From: JAJISG01 sp964347325
Lineage (GTDB): Archaea > Thermoplasmatota > Thermoplasmata > RBG-16-68-12 > JAJISG01
Assembly (NCBI GenBank): GCA_964347325.1
Contig: CAYFYA010000001.1
Span: forward strand, 1 to 64,000
DNA length: 64,000 nucleotides
Direction of reading: 5' to 3'
Shown one piece after another: positions 52,169-61,287 of this stretch. The position numbers and the translations under genes are program-made. Below the pieces are notes generated by a model. That model made no database searches. It was not told the DNA's origin and saw only the letters and a list, made by a program, of their open reading frames with translations. The first letter of the stretch is position 1. Each line of letters begins with the position of its first letter.

Positions 52169-52677
52169 ATCTCTCTAACGAGGGCCGCGAGGTGGCCTTC
52201 CTCTGCGATCACATGCTGGGGACGTTAGCCAAGTGGCTGCGAATCCTGGGATTCGACGCGTCCTATCCTCGACCCCTTTCCGACGATGACCTCTTGGACC
52301 TGGCCCGGAGAGAGGACAGGGTGCTACTGACCAGGGACAAGGACCTGCCTGGGCGACGGAAGGTCCGGACCATCTACATCCCTAGCGATGAGCTGGATGA
52401 GCAGGTGGAACAGGTGATCCGCGAAGTGCGGTTGAGGATTCAGAACCCCCTCAGCCGGTGCCCAGTCTGCAACACGGAGGTCGTCGCCGCTCCTCGGGAG
52501 GAGGCCCAAGGCAACGTGCCCGAGGGGGTCTACACCCGCCAGGAGGAGTTCTGGAGATGTCCGAACTGCGGGAGGTACTACTGGCAGGGGACCCATTGGG
52601 ACAAGATGAGGGGGAAGATCGAGCGATTCCGGGCCGTCGCCGAGGATGTTACGGACGCAGGCCGACGACGACACTGA
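52165..52677 (+). CDS. Mut7-C (DUF82) PIN-like RNase with zinc ribbon
   Basis: This 170-residue protein has the Mut7-C domain, a PIN-like nuclease. FLCDHMLGTLAKWLRILGFD at about 13-32 and VLLTRDKDLPGRR near 53-65 carry the conserved acidic and basic residues. A zinc ribbon follows with CPVCNTEVV and CPNCGRYYWQGTHWDKM. The family occurs in archaea and bacteria, and a PIN fold implies RNA cleavage, though natural substrates are unclear. ATG 52165 overlaps the TGA of the GyrI-like gene, so the two are translationally coupled. Confidence 0.87.
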   Translation: MNLSNEGREVAFLCDHMLGTLAKWLRILGFDASYPRPLSDDDLLDLARREDRVLLTRDKDLPGRRKVRTIYIPSDELDEQVEQVIREVRLRIQNPLSRCPVCNTEVVAAPREEAQGNVPEGVYTRQEEFWRCPNCGRYYWQGTHWDKMRGKIERFRAVAEDVTDAGRRRH

Positions 52678-52743
52678 CCACCTTACGTCAGCCCTCCTCA
52701 AAAGCCTAATAAGCCTGCCTGGTTATACCTGGAAGGTCTCCGG

Positions 52744-53844
52744 ATGGAAGGTGTCCTGGTCTTAGAGGACGGACAGGTCGTAAGGGGGCCTTCCTTTGGG
52801 GCACAGGATACGGTTTTCGGTGAGCTTGTCTTCAACACCAATATGACGGGGTATTGCGAGGCTCTGACGGACCCCTCCTACTCCGGTCAGATTCTGATGA
52901 TGACCTATCCTCTAATCGGGAACTATGGGGTCGACCCCGAGACCTTCGAGTCTGATCGAGTCCAGGTCAAGGCCTTCGTGGTCCGGGAGTTGTGGAGAGG
53001 GCCTAGCCATCCAACATCGGAGGTGGGTTTGGACCAATTCTTGGCGGATCAGGGTATCCCTGGCGTTGAGGGAGTGGACACTCGCCAGCTGACAATAAGG
53101 ACCAGGCTGGATGGTACCGTTCGGGCTGCCCTCTCCACGGAGGGGGGAGACCCGGAGGAACTCCTCAAGGAGGTGAGGGCCCGCCCCTTTCCAGATGCCC
53201 ACAACCTCGTGGGAGGTGTGAGCTGTTCTGAACCCCGCAACTATCGGGGACGAGGTCCTCTGAGGTTTGCCTTGTTGGACTGCGGGGTGAAGAGGAGTAT
53301 CGTGTCCAACCTGCTGCCTCACGGCGATGTCTACAGGTTCCCCTACTCGTCATCGTCTAAGGATCTGCTGGCCATGGACCCCCATGGGATCCTAGTCTCC
53401 AACGGACCTGGGAATCCGGCCCACCCCGAGATGGTCTCCGCAACGGTCAGTACACTGAAGGAGCTGATCGGTGAAATCCCCATGCTAGGAATATGTCTGG
53501 GGCATCAGCTCCTCGGTCTGGCGTGTGGGGCGCAGACGTACAAACTGAAGTTTGGTCACCGGGGGGGCAACCAGCCCGTCAAGGACTTGGGGAGAAAGAA
53601 AGTCTTCATCACGTCGCAGAACCACGGCTTCGCCGTCTCTGAGGAGACCATGGGTGACGGACTCGAGGTCACGCATCTGAATCTGAACGACGGCACAGTG
53701 GAGGGCTTCCGCCATCGGGAGGCTCCTCTCCTCTCCGTTCAGTATCACCCCGAGGCGAGTCCGGGACCCCACGACAGCCTCTACGTCTTCAACGAGTTCA
53801 TTAAGGAGGTGGAACGACACGGGGACGAGAACCCCAGGAGGTGA
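52744..53844 (+). CDS. carA: Carbamoyl-phosphate synthase small subunit
   Basis: This 366-residue glutaminase subunit supplies ammonia to CarB for arginine and pyrimidine synthesis. The N-terminal CPS small-chain domain has FNTNMTGYCEALTDPSYSGQ near 31-50. The class I glutamine amidotransferase domain has the nucleophile in LGICLGHQLLG near 250, and the histidine and glutamate in QYHPEASPGPHD. ATG 52744 lies downstream of TAATAAG and TTATACC elements. Its stop overlaps the carB GTG start as GTGA, so the two subunits are made together. Confidence 0.94.
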   Translation: MEGVLVLEDGQVVRGPSFGAQDTVFGELVFNTNMTGYCEALTDPSYSGQILMMTYPLIGNYGVDPETFESDRVQVKAFVVRELWRGPSHPTSEVGLDQFLADQGIPGVEGVDTRQLTIRTRLDGTVRAALSTEGGDPEELLKEVRARPFPDAHNLVGGVSCSEPRNYRGRGPLRFALLDCGVKRSIVSNLLPHGDVYRFPYSSSSKDLLAMDPHGILVSNGPGNPAHPEMVSATVSTLKELIGEIPMLGICLGHQLLGLACGAQTYKLKFGHRGGNQPVKDLGRKKVFITSQNHGFAVSEETMGDGLEVTHLNLNDGTVEGFRHREAPLLSVQYHPEASPGPHDSLYVFNEFIKEVERHGDENPRR

Positions 53845-56800
53845 CATCGGCGCCTAAGAGGGAGGATCTGGAGACGGTCCTTGTCATCGGCTCAGGCCCG
53901 GTGGTGATCGGACAGGCGGCCGAAATCCTCTCAGACCTCTGAGGGGACGGCAATTCGACTACTCCGGGAGTCAGGCCTGCTGGGCATTGAGAGAGGAAGG
54001 TCTCAGAGTCGTACTGGTCAACTCCAACCCAGCTACGATCATGACGGATCCCGACATGGCGGATGCCGTCTACTTGGAGCCCTTGGAAGTCTCATTCCTA
54101 GAGAGGATTATCGAGCGTGAGCGCCCTCAGGGTGTCCTCTCGGGAATGGGCGGTCAGACGGCCCTGAACCTCTGTTCGGAGCTGGCAGAGAAGGGGGTCC
54201 TCAAGCGCTTCGGGGTGGAGATCCTGGGGACGAGTCTGGAGGCTATCGAGGCCTCGGAGAACCGCAACTCCTTCGCCTCCCTCATGAAGAGCATCGGGGA
54301 GCCGATTCCTAGGAGCATCTCCTGCGATAGCCTCCCGGAAGCGAAGAGGGCTGTCCAGGAGGTGGGGGGGTTCCCCGTCATCATCAGGGCCGCCTACACG
54401 CTTGGAGGAACTGGAAGCGGGATAGTCTCGTCCCAGGAGGAGCTGGAGAGGGTCGTCTCCATAGGTCTTTCCTACTCTCGAATCAACCAGGTCCTGGTGG
54501 AGGAGTGCGTACTCGGGTGGAAGGAGTACGAGTACGAGGTCATGAGGGACGCGGCTGACAACTGCATCACCATCTGCTCTATGGAGAACCTGGATCCGAT
54601 GGGTTTCCACACAGGGGAGAGCATCGTCGTGGCGCCCGCCCAGACCCTCCGGGACAGGGATCACCAGGTCCTGAGAAGCGCGGCTCTGAGGATCATACGA
54701 TCCCTGGGCATCGAGGGTGGGTGCAACATCCAGTTCGCCGTCGACCCCACAACCTATGAGTACAGGGTCATCGAGGTCAACCCGCGAGTCTCCCGATCCT
54801 CAGCCCTTGCGTCGAAGGCCACGGGATACCCCATTGCCAGGATAGGAGCGAAGATAGCCATCGGGCTGCACCTGGATGAGATCCCCAACCGCGTGACTCA
54901 GAGGACCCTCGCTTCCTTCGAGCCCACCCTCGACTACGTGGTGACGAAGATACCTCGCTGGCCCTTCGACAAGTTCCCGACCGCCGACAACCGGATCGGG
55001 ACCCAGATGAAGTCTACGGGGGAGGTGATGGCCATAGGTCGCACCTTCGAGGAGTCCCTGATGAAGGCCATTCGCTCCTTGGAGATTGGAGAGGACGGAT
55101 TGGGATACTTCGGAGGCGGAGACGAGTCTCTCATCGCGGAGCTGGAGGGGCCCTCTGACAGACGCATCTTCGCCATAGCCGAGGCCTTCAGGAGAGGGTT
55201 CTCGGTCGACAAGGTGGCCTCCATGACGAGCTGGGACGCCTTCTTCCTCGAAAGGATTCGGAGAATCGTGGAGGTGGAGGAAGCCCTGGGGACCGAGGGG
55301 TTGCAGAGAGACCTCGTTAGGAGGGCGAAGTCCCTGGGCTTCTCGGACCGGTATGTTGCCAACCTGACCGGTAGGGCCACAGGCGAGGTATGGAAGCTTC
55401 GAGACGGGGCCGCTTTCAAGGTCGTGGACACCTGCGCGGGTGAGTTCGAGGCAGCGACGCCCTACTTCTACTCGACCCACGGCGATCTCAACGAGGCTGC
55501 CCCGTCTGAGGGCAGGAAAATCCTAATCGTCGGAGGGGGCCCCATACGAATCTCCCAGGGAATCGAGTTCGATGGATGCTGTGTCCACGGCGTCATGGCC
55601 CTGCGAGACGAGGGCTACGAAGCCATCATCATCAACAACAACCCAGAAACCGTGTCCACCGACTTCGACATCTCCGACCGGCTCTACTTTGATCCCCTGA
55701 CTCTGGAGGACGTCCTCAATGTCGTAGAGCTGGAGAAACCAGAGGGGATAATCCTTCAGTTTGGGGGGCAGACGTCCGTCAACCTGGCCGTCCCGCTCCA
55801 AGAGGCCCTGAAGCAAAGGAACCTGCCTACACGAATCCTGGGAACGTCACCGGACTCCATGGATGTGGCGGAGGACAGGTCCCGATTCTCGAGCCTGCTC
55901 AAGGACCTGGGGATTGCCCAGCCGCCCTTCGCGACGGGCTACTCCTTCGAGGACGTGAGGGACATAGCCTCGGAGATCGGATACCCGGTCCTCGTGCGTC
56001 CCTCCTACGTCTTGGGCGGCCGGGGCATGGTGATCGTCCACGGGGAGGAGGAGCTGAGAACCTACATGGAGAGGGCCGTCCAAGTCTCCCGTGACCACCC
56101 CGTTCTCGTCGATAAGTTCCTGACCCACGCCGTGGAGGTCGACGTCGATGCGGTTTCCGATGGTCGGGATATCTTCATAGGCGGTATCGAGGAGCACATC
56201 GAGGAGGCGGGAGTTCACTCGGGCGATGCCGCCTGTGTCATGCCCCCGCAGACCCTCTCATCGGAAGTACTGGACGAGATACGGCGAGTGACCGCCAAGA
56301 TCTGCGAGGCCTTGAGCGTCATCGGTCTAGTCAACCTTCAGCTGGCCGTCAAGGATGGAGGGGTGTATGTGCTGGAGGCCAATCCGAGGGCGAGTCGGAC
56401 GGTGCCTTACGTGTCCAAAGCCATTGGAGTTCCTCTAGCGAAGGTGGCGACCAAGACCATGCTCGGCCACAGCCTGCGGGATCTCGGGTATGTGGGAGAA
56501 GCTTCGGTCAAGCACGTGGCCGTCAAGGTGCCTGTATTCCCCTTCCAGAAGCTGCCCGGCGTGGACAGCATACTGGGGCCTGAGATGAAGTCCACTGGGG
56601 AGGTCATCGGCTTGGACCGCGACCTAGGACGAGCGTATTACAAGGCCATGGCAGCCGCTGGTAATCGGCTTCCCACGGAGGGCGCCGCCTACCTCACTGT
56701 CCGTGATGAAGATAAGGACGGTATCGTCGAGGTGGCAGCACGGTTTGCTGAGGCCGGTCTCAAGCTCTTCGCTACGAAGGGAACGGCCTTCCACCTGCGT

Positions 56801-57088
56801 GAGCATGGAATCGAGGTCGAGACCGTCTATCGCATCGAGGAAGGGATGCAACCCGACGCTATAGGGCTGATGAGGAGCGGCGAGGTGCAACTCATTGTCA
56901 ACACTCCTACGGAAACCTCCGGCTCCAGGCGGGATGGCTTCATGATGAGGAGGCTCGCCGTGGACCTTGGCCTCCCTTTCGTCACGACGCTTGAGGGGGC
57001 GAGGGCGGCGGCGGAAGCGATCATGGCTGCCAAGGAGGGAGACTTCTCCATCCTGCCCCTTCTGGAGTACGCCCCTCCTCAGGGGTAG
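53841..57088 (+). CDS. carB: Carbamoyl-phosphate synthase large subunit, reading frame interrupted by a 29-nt BHB intron
   Basis: Carbamoyl phosphate is made here from bicarbonate, ATP and ammonia. Exon 1 (53841-53924) encodes 28 residues ending VIGSGPVVIGQAAE. Exon 2 (53954-57088) continues FDYSGSQACWALREEG. Together they give 1072 residues, the normal CarB length. Both ATP-grasp halves are complete, with ETVLVIGSGP and GRKILIVGGGPIR opening them, and a C-terminal MGS-like allosteric domain (about 930-1070) is present. Unspliced, the GTG-initiated frame stops at TGA 53940-53942. Starting at the internal TTG 53987 would remove the conserved first strand of the N-terminal domain. All other signatures are intact, so this is not a decaying gene. 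It overlaps carA by GTGA. Confidence 0.92.
53925..53953 (+). other. Predicted pre-mRNA BHB intron in carB (29 nt)
   Basis: GCCG (53919-53922) pairs with CGGC (53948-53951) as a 4-bp central helix. The 3-nt bulges are AAA (53923-53925) and AAT (53952-53954). TCCTCTCAG (53926-53934) pairs with CTGAGGGGA (53939-53947), including one G-U pair, around the loop ACCT. Cutting each bulge after its second nucleotide releases exactly 29 nt and joins GAA to TTC, giving AAEFDY. The outer helix is weak: only G53918 with U53955, or two C-G pairs after a shift, can form. Splicing itself is inferred from this geometry. Confidence 0.87.
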
Positions 57089-57278
57089 TCAACGCACCAG
57101 ACTATCCTGGGCATTTCGGAGATGCGCCTGTAAACCGCCGTGGAAGCGTGTGAAACCTGATGTTCACGTTCCTCTCTCGTGGCTCTGTTCGCCATCGTAG
57201 AAGGCAAGGTCATGGCAGCGAAGACTAGGTCCCGACGGTCGGGCAAAGATTAAAGGCCGTACTCCCGTACTTCAGCCC

Positions 57279-57707
57279 ATGAGGGTTTCGTCCCTCCTGG
57301 CCCTCCTTCTGTTCATTGCTGGAGGGGCCCTGCTGTTCTATGGACTTAGCCTCGGAGAGGGGGAGCTCTACCTCTTCTTGGTCTTCCCCGTCATCGTCGC
57401 CCGTGGACCGATCTCTCTAGCAGGGTCTCTCGTCCTCGTTTCCTCGCTAATACTCGCGTTCCTTTCCCTGAGTGGCATCCTTGCCCCAGGAGTGTTCTCC
57501 GGCTCTCAGACTCAGGATATAGATGGACTCAATTCTCAGGGCAGCCTTCGGCAAGGAGAGAGGAGAAGGTTTGGGGGCATCGTCCTCCTCGGTCCCATCC
57601 CCCTTGTCTTCGGCTCCGACGTGAGGGTCACCACTGCGATGCTCATTGTCGGCGCAGTCCTCACATTGATCCTTATCCTATTGCTCATTACAGCCCTTGG
57701 TGGTTAG
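57279..57707 (+). CDS. DUF131 (TIGR00304) membrane protein
   Basis: This 142-residue archaeal protein of the DUF131 family has membrane helices at about 5-23, 27-44, 48-70 and 117-140. The hallmark RRFGGIVLLGPIPLVFGSD at about 96-114 lies between them and is strongly conserved in the family. Function is unknown. Its TAG is 1 nt before the serA ATG, so the two are likely co-transcribed. GATTAAAGG lies about 25-30 nt upstream of the ATG. Confidence 0.85.
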   Translation: MRVSSLLALLLFIAGGALLFYGLSLGEGELYLFLVFPVIVARGPISLAGSLVLVSSLILAFLSLSGILAPGVFSGSQTQDIDGLNSQGSLRQGERRRFGGIVLLGPIPLVFGSDVRVTTAMLIVGAVLTLILILLLITALGG

Positions 57708-57708
57708 T

Positions 57709-58656
57709 ATGAAGGTCCTAGTCGCCGACAAGCTCGACGAGGAGGCCCTCAAGGTCCTCGCAGCACGGTTCAAAGTCACCGCTGAGGAGGTGTCTCCCGA
57801 CAAGCTCCTGGAGGATATTTCAGAGTACGACGGTCTAGTGGTCAGGTCCCGGACCAAGGTGACGGCAGAGGTCCTCGAGAAGGCAGACCGCCTCAAGGTC
57901 GTTGCCCGGGCTGGCGTTGGAGTTGACAACATCGACCTACGTACTGCGACCAAGAGAGGGGTCAAGGTGGTTAACGCTCCCGCTGGAAGCACTCAATCTG
58001 TCGCCGAGCTGACGGTCGCCCTCATGCTCGCCCTCGCCCGGAAGGTACCTACTGCCGACAGGAGCATGAAGGAGGGGAGGTGGGAGAAGGGCCGCCTTAA
58101 AGGGGTCGAACTCAATGGGAAGACCTTAGGCCTCGTCGGCTCCGGAAGGATAGGCAGCGAGGTCGCGAGAATCTGTCAGTCCCTGGGCATGTCGGCAATC
58201 GCCTACGACCCCTATCTTCCGAAGGAGTTCGCATCCGAGAGGGGAATCCGCTTGACATCCCTCGACGAGGTCCTCAAGGAGAGCGATTTCGTGAGCATCC
58301 ACGCGGCACTAACCGACGAAACCCGTCACATGATTGGTGAATCGTCCCTAAAGAGTATGAAGAAGACAGCGTACTTGGTGAACTGCGCCCGCGGGGCCAT
58401 CGTGGACGAGGGCGCTCTGGCCGAAGCCCTCAAGAACGGTATAATCGCTGGGGCGGGCCTCGATGTTTACGAGAAGGAGCCTCCAATGGACAGCCCACTG
58501 CTGGAGTTGGATAACGTCGTACTGACGCCTCACATCGCTGCCTCCACGGAGGAGGGTCAACGGAAGACGGGATTGCTTGCTGTGGAACAACTAATGAAGG
58601 CCCTTTCTGACGAGGAGCCGGATTTCCTTGTCAATCGGGAGGTCCTAGTCCACTGA
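57709..58656 (+). CDS. serA: D-3-phosphoglycerate dehydrogenase (short form)
   Basis: This 315-residue 2-hydroxyacid dehydrogenase catalyses the first step of serine synthesis. ARAGVGVDNIDLRTATKRGV near 67-86 and the NAD-binding GLVGSGRIGSEVA near 143-155 are typical. The catalytic arginine is in NCARGAIVDEGAL, the glutamate is in YEKEPP and the histidine is in TPHIAASTEE. It lacks the C-terminal regulatory ACT domain found in many archaeal SerA proteins, so serine feedback through that domain is not expected. A different 2-hydroxyacid substrate is possible. ATG 57709 is used; an upstream GTG at 57697 would overlap DUF131. Confidence 0.9.
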   Translation: MKVLVADKLDEEALKVLAARFKVTAEEVSPDKLLEDISEYDGLVVRSRTKVTAEVLEKADRLKVVARAGVGVDNIDLRTATKRGVKVVNAPAGSTQSVAELTVALMLALARKVPTADRSMKEGRWEKGRLKGVELNGKTLGLVGSGRIGSEVARICQSLGMSAIAYDPYLPKEFASERGIRLTSLDEVLKESDFVSIHAALTDETRHMIGESSLKSMKKTAYLVNCARGAIVDEGALAEALKNGIIAGAGLDVYEKEPPMDSPLLELDNVVLTPHIAASTEEGQRKTGLLAVEQLMKALSDEEPDFLVNREVLVH

Positions 58657-58896
58657 AGCCTCGAGCTTGGCTGCCACCAAGAGGTCGACGTGATCCTTCT
58701 CCGCCCGTCTGCGAATCTCAGCCATGAGCGACTGGTACTCCTGGTACTCCCTCCCACGCTTCCTGAGAACTCGGCCCAAGGCCCTCTCGAAGGTCTCGTT
58801 CTTGTGGAGGTCTTTGATGGCCTCCAGGATGATGTCCCGCCTATCCTCCAGTCCGATCCCCCCAGGCGATTGGAATGCTACCTCCCGTCTTTGCAC
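58645..58896 (-). CDS. Small charged protein downstream of guaAA, function unknown
   Basis: This 83-residue, mostly helical protein is rich in Arg, Lys and Glu (LHKNETFERALGRVLRKRGREYQEYQSL). I do not recognise it. It begins at GTG 58894-58896, overlapping the end of guaAA by 19 nt, and its 3' end overlaps serA by 12 nt on the opposite strand. GGGAGG near the guaAA stop could serve a later start, but no ATG follows it in frame. Its position after guaAA suggests co-expression. Confidence 0.5.
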   Translation of the reverse strand: MQRREVAFQSPGGIGLEDRRDIILEAIKDLHKNETFERALGRVLRKRGREYQEYQSLMAEIRRRAEKDHVDLLVAAKLEASVD

Positions 58897-59447
58897 ACCC
58901 TTAGAAAGTTCTCGAAGATCTCGTAGCCGTGCTCGGTGTGCTCAACCTCGGGATGGAACTGAACACCGTAGAGAGGCCGACCCGAAGCTTGCATCGCCTG
59001 GATCGCGCAGTTCTTCGAACTTGCCAAGGGCCTGAAACCCTCGGGCGTCCTTGAGACCTCATCGTTGTGGGATTCCCACACCGTGAACGTTCTGGGAAGA
59101 CCCAGGAACAGGTCGCCGGGTTCCTCGACCGTCAGCTCGGTGTTGCCGAACTCAGGGACCTCGGCGGGCTTCGCCTCTCCCCCGAAGTGCAACGCCATGT
59201 ACTGGTGGCCCGCACAGATCCCCAAGATGGGGCAGTCCAGTTGGTCTAGGTACTCTCCGTTGTTACCCATCTTAGCCGGGTCGATACCGACGCGCGGCGC
59301 TCCCCCGGAGAGGACCAAGCCGTCCACCTGAAGCTCCTCCGCGGGTGTGTCGTTGGGGACGATCTTGGAGGTGACCCCTAGATCACGAAGGACGCGCCAC
59401 TCCCTGTGGGTCCACTGGCCACCGTTGTCGACTACGAAGACCTCCAC
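58878..59447 (-). CDS. guaAA: GMP synthase glutaminase subunit A
   Basis: This 189-residue class I glutamine amidotransferase provides ammonia to GuaAB for XMP amination. In archaea the two halves of GuaA are separate proteins. VVDNGGQWTHREWR opens the domain, the nucleophile cysteine is in LGICAGHQYMALHFGG near 73-88, and VQFHPEVEHTEHG contains the histidine and glutamate. GTG 59447 lies about 28 nt downstream of AAGATATATC on the minus strand, so the mRNA is near leaderless. guaAB is encoded just upstream on the same strand, separated by 54 nt. Confidence 0.94.
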   Translation of the reverse strand: MEVFVVDNGGQWTHREWRVLRDLGVTSKIVPNDTPAEELQVDGLVLSGGAPRVGIDPAKMGNNGEYLDQLDCPILGICAGHQYMALHFGGEAKPAEVPEFGNTELTVEEPGDLFLGLPRTFTVWESHNDEVSRTPEGFRPLASSKNCAIQAMQASGRPLYGVQFHPEVEHTEHGYEIFENFLRVCKDGR

Positions 59448-59501
59448 TTACCTGTGGAAGGTCCGTGCGATAGATATATCTTGGCTCGAGACCAGCGGAC
59501 G

Positions 59502-60446
59502 CTACTCCCACTCGATGGTTCCCGGGGGTTTGTTGGTGATGTCGTAGACGACGCGGTTGACTCCCTCGATCTCGTTGGTGATTCTGGTTGAGATCCTCCC
59601 CAAGACACTGTGCGGGATCCCGGAGTAGGACGCTGTCATGCCATCCACAGACTCGACGGAGCGGATGGCAACGGTGTGTTCGTATGCCCGGAGGTCACCC
59701 CTGACCCCCACGGTCTTCAAGGGGAGGAGGACCGCGAAGTACTGCCACGGGTTCTCCATGAGACCCTCGGCACAGGCCTTCTCGATCTCCTCCTCGACGA
59801 TGGCACACGCCTCCCGGGTGACCTCCACCCTCTCGGGTGTGACCTCGCCGAGAGTCCTCACCCCAAGGCCTGGACCTGGGAACGGTTGCCTTTCCGCCAC
59901 CTTGATCCCCAGCACCCTGGCCACCTTTCGGACCTCATCCTTGTAGAGGTCTCGGAGGGGTTCCACCACCTTCAGAACCATGCCAGAGGGAAGTCCGGCG
60001 ACGTTGTGATGGGTTTTTATCCTGTCCCGGAGCTGACCCCCGCTCTCGATCCAGTCTGGGGCTATGGTCCCCTGAATCAGGTACTCCGCTCCCATCCCCC
60101 GGGCCTCGACCTCGAAGAGCTTCACGAAGGTGTTGCCTATTATTCTCCTCTTCTCTTCAGGGTCGATAATGCCCTTGAGGGCGCCGAAGAAGTGGTCGGA
60201 GCCCTCGACCAAGGTGTAGTTGACGCCGAGCTCCCGGAGGGTCTCCTCCACCTCCCCCTTCTCACCCTTCCTCATCATCCCCGTGTCGACGTAGACGGCC
60301 AGGAGATCGTCGCCCAGGGCTCTCGATGCGAGGACCGCTGCCGTAGTGCTGTCGACGCCGCCTGAAATGCCTATGATGGCCTTGCCCACCACCTCGCTCT
60401 TGACCCGTTGGATGGCTTCCTGGATGAATTCCTCCGGGGAGAACAT
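59502..60446 (-). CDS. guaAB: GMP synthase ATP-pyrophosphatase subunit B
   Basis: This 314-residue subunit adenylates XMP and aminates it to GMP. The PP-loop motif ISGGVDSTTAAVLA is near residues 23-36, with VYVDTGMMRKGE, LIQGTIAPDWIESGG and GLPSGMVLKVVEPLRDLYK as family signatures. The C-terminal dimerisation domain ends in VVYDITNKPPGTIEWE. ATG 60446 begins directly after the purE stop, so purE and guaAB form an operon linking two purine steps. Confidence 0.94.
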   Translation of the reverse strand: MFSPEEFIQEAIQRVKSEVVGKAIIGISGGVDSTTAAVLASRALGDDLLAVYVDTGMMRKGEKGEVEETLRELGVNYTLVEGSDHFFGALKGIIDPEEKRRIIGNTFVKLFEVEARGMGAEYLIQGTIAPDWIESGGQLRDRIKTHHNVAGLPSGMVLKVVEPLRDLYKDEVRKVARVLGIKVAERQPFPGPGLGVRTLGEVTPERVEVTREACAIVEEEIEKACAEGLMENPWQYFAVLLPLKTVGVRGDLRAYEHTVAIRSVESVDGMTASYSGIPHSVLGRISTRITNEIEGVNRVVYDITNKPPGTIEWE

Positions 60447-60920
60447 CTAGGCTCCCAACTTCTCAGAGTCCTGTGCAACCTTCTGTGTCAGCCCTTCTCG
60501 ATATTCCCGAAGCTGCTTCCGCAGCTTGCGATCGGATAAGGCTAGGATCTCCGACGCCAAGAGAGCCGCATTCTTGGCACCGTCCAGGGCGACGGCCGCC
60601 ACGGGAACCCCTGGGGGCATCTGAAGGACGGATAGCACGGAGTCGATGTTCAGCTTCCCGCTCATGGGAACTCCGATGACTGGTCTCACGGTAAGCGCCG
60701 CGATGGCCCCTGGCAGAGCCGCCGACATGCCTGCCATGGCGATGAAGACCTTTGCGTCGGACTTCTCCACGAGTCGTCTCAGTCTCTCCGGACTCCGGTG
60801 TGCTGATGCTACGACGAGTTCAGCGTCGACGCCGAGGCCCTCGAGAACTTGGAGGGCCTCCTTCCCCATGTCACCGTCGCTGGCGCTGCCGAGGATGATT
60901 AGGACTTCCATCTCTGGCAC
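60447..60920 (-). CDS. purE: N5-CAIR mutase / AIR carboxylase catalytic subunit
   Basis: This 157-residue PurE moves the carboxyl group in purine biosynthesis. ILGSASDGDMGKEAL near 8-22, VVASAHRSPERL near 36-47, FIAMAGMSAALPGAIA and VPMSGKLNIDSVLSVLQMPPGVPVAAV-like segments identify it. GTG 60920 fits a TATA (CTTTATTT) about 24 nt upstream; ATG 60911 is an alternative that removes three residues. No purK is adjacent, so it may be a class II enzyme that uses AIR and CO2 directly. Confidence 0.93.
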   Translation of the reverse strand: MPEMEVLIILGSASDGDMGKEALQVLEGLGVDAELVVASAHRSPERLRRLVEKSDAKVFIAMAGMSAALPGAIAALTVRPVIGVPMSGKLNIDSVLSVLQMPPGVPVAAVALDGAKNAALLASEILALSDRKLRKQLREYREGLTQKVAQDSEKLGA

Positions 60921-60957
60921 GAGGAAAGAGGCTCACGAAAATAAAGCTTCCCAGGAG

Positions 60958-61272
60958 CTACAGCCAGATGTCGACCTCTACTTGTGCCGTGTCCGGCGAG
61001 GGGTTCAGCCACATCATGTAGAAGTGGCCCTCCCGTGGGGCCTCGAACTGCCCATCCATCTCCTGGCCGCGACTGTTGAGGAAGTAGTCGACCTCATCGC
61101 CCCTATGGGCGTGGATGTTGAAGTCCAGATCCAGCTCGGAGTTCCAACGAAAGAATACGATGTCACCATCCCCGAGCGGTAGGGATATCTCGGCGAGGCC
61201 CTCGCGATGCCCCTTGGGTTGAAGGGTTAGCCTCTCGGTCAACCTGCCCGCGGCCTTGGAGAACTCTAGCAA
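60958..61272 (-). CDS. Small beta-sandwich (GOLD-like) protein, function unknown
   Basis: The product has about 104 residues. The C-terminal half (DIVFFRWNSELDLDFNIHAH, then YFLNSRG, FEAPREGHFYMMWLN, VEVDIWL) has the alternating pattern of an emp24/GOLD-like beta-sandwich. There is no signal peptide or membrane segment of its own. It starts at TTG 61270-61272 with GGAG about 8 nt upstream, 15 nt after the stop of the membrane protein gene, so the two are co-transcribed and may interact at the membrane. The assignment is by pattern only. Confidence 0.55.
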   Translation of the reverse strand: MLEFSKAAGRLTERLTLQPKGHREGLAEISLPLGDGDIVFFRWNSELDLDFNIHAHRGDEVDYFLNSRGQEMDGQFEAPREGHFYMMWLNPSPDTAQVEVDIWL

Positions 61273-61287
61273 GGGCTAATCTCCAGC

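Noticed and set aside
53841..53990. carB as a frameshifted pseudogene or assembly error
   Set aside because: The rest of CarB is intact over more than 1000 codons, the break is an exact 29-nt insertion at a conserved site, and that insertion matches BHB splice geometry nucleotide for nucleotide. A random error would not produce this.
53987..57088. carB starting at the internal TTG
   Set aside because: It would remove the VIGSGPxVIGQAAEFDYSGSQ segment that every CarB has and that is encoded intact upstream.
57089..57278. C/D box small RNA suggested by TGATGTTC near 57157
   Set aside because: Only a partial C-like box is present and no matching D and internal boxes at the right spacing were found.
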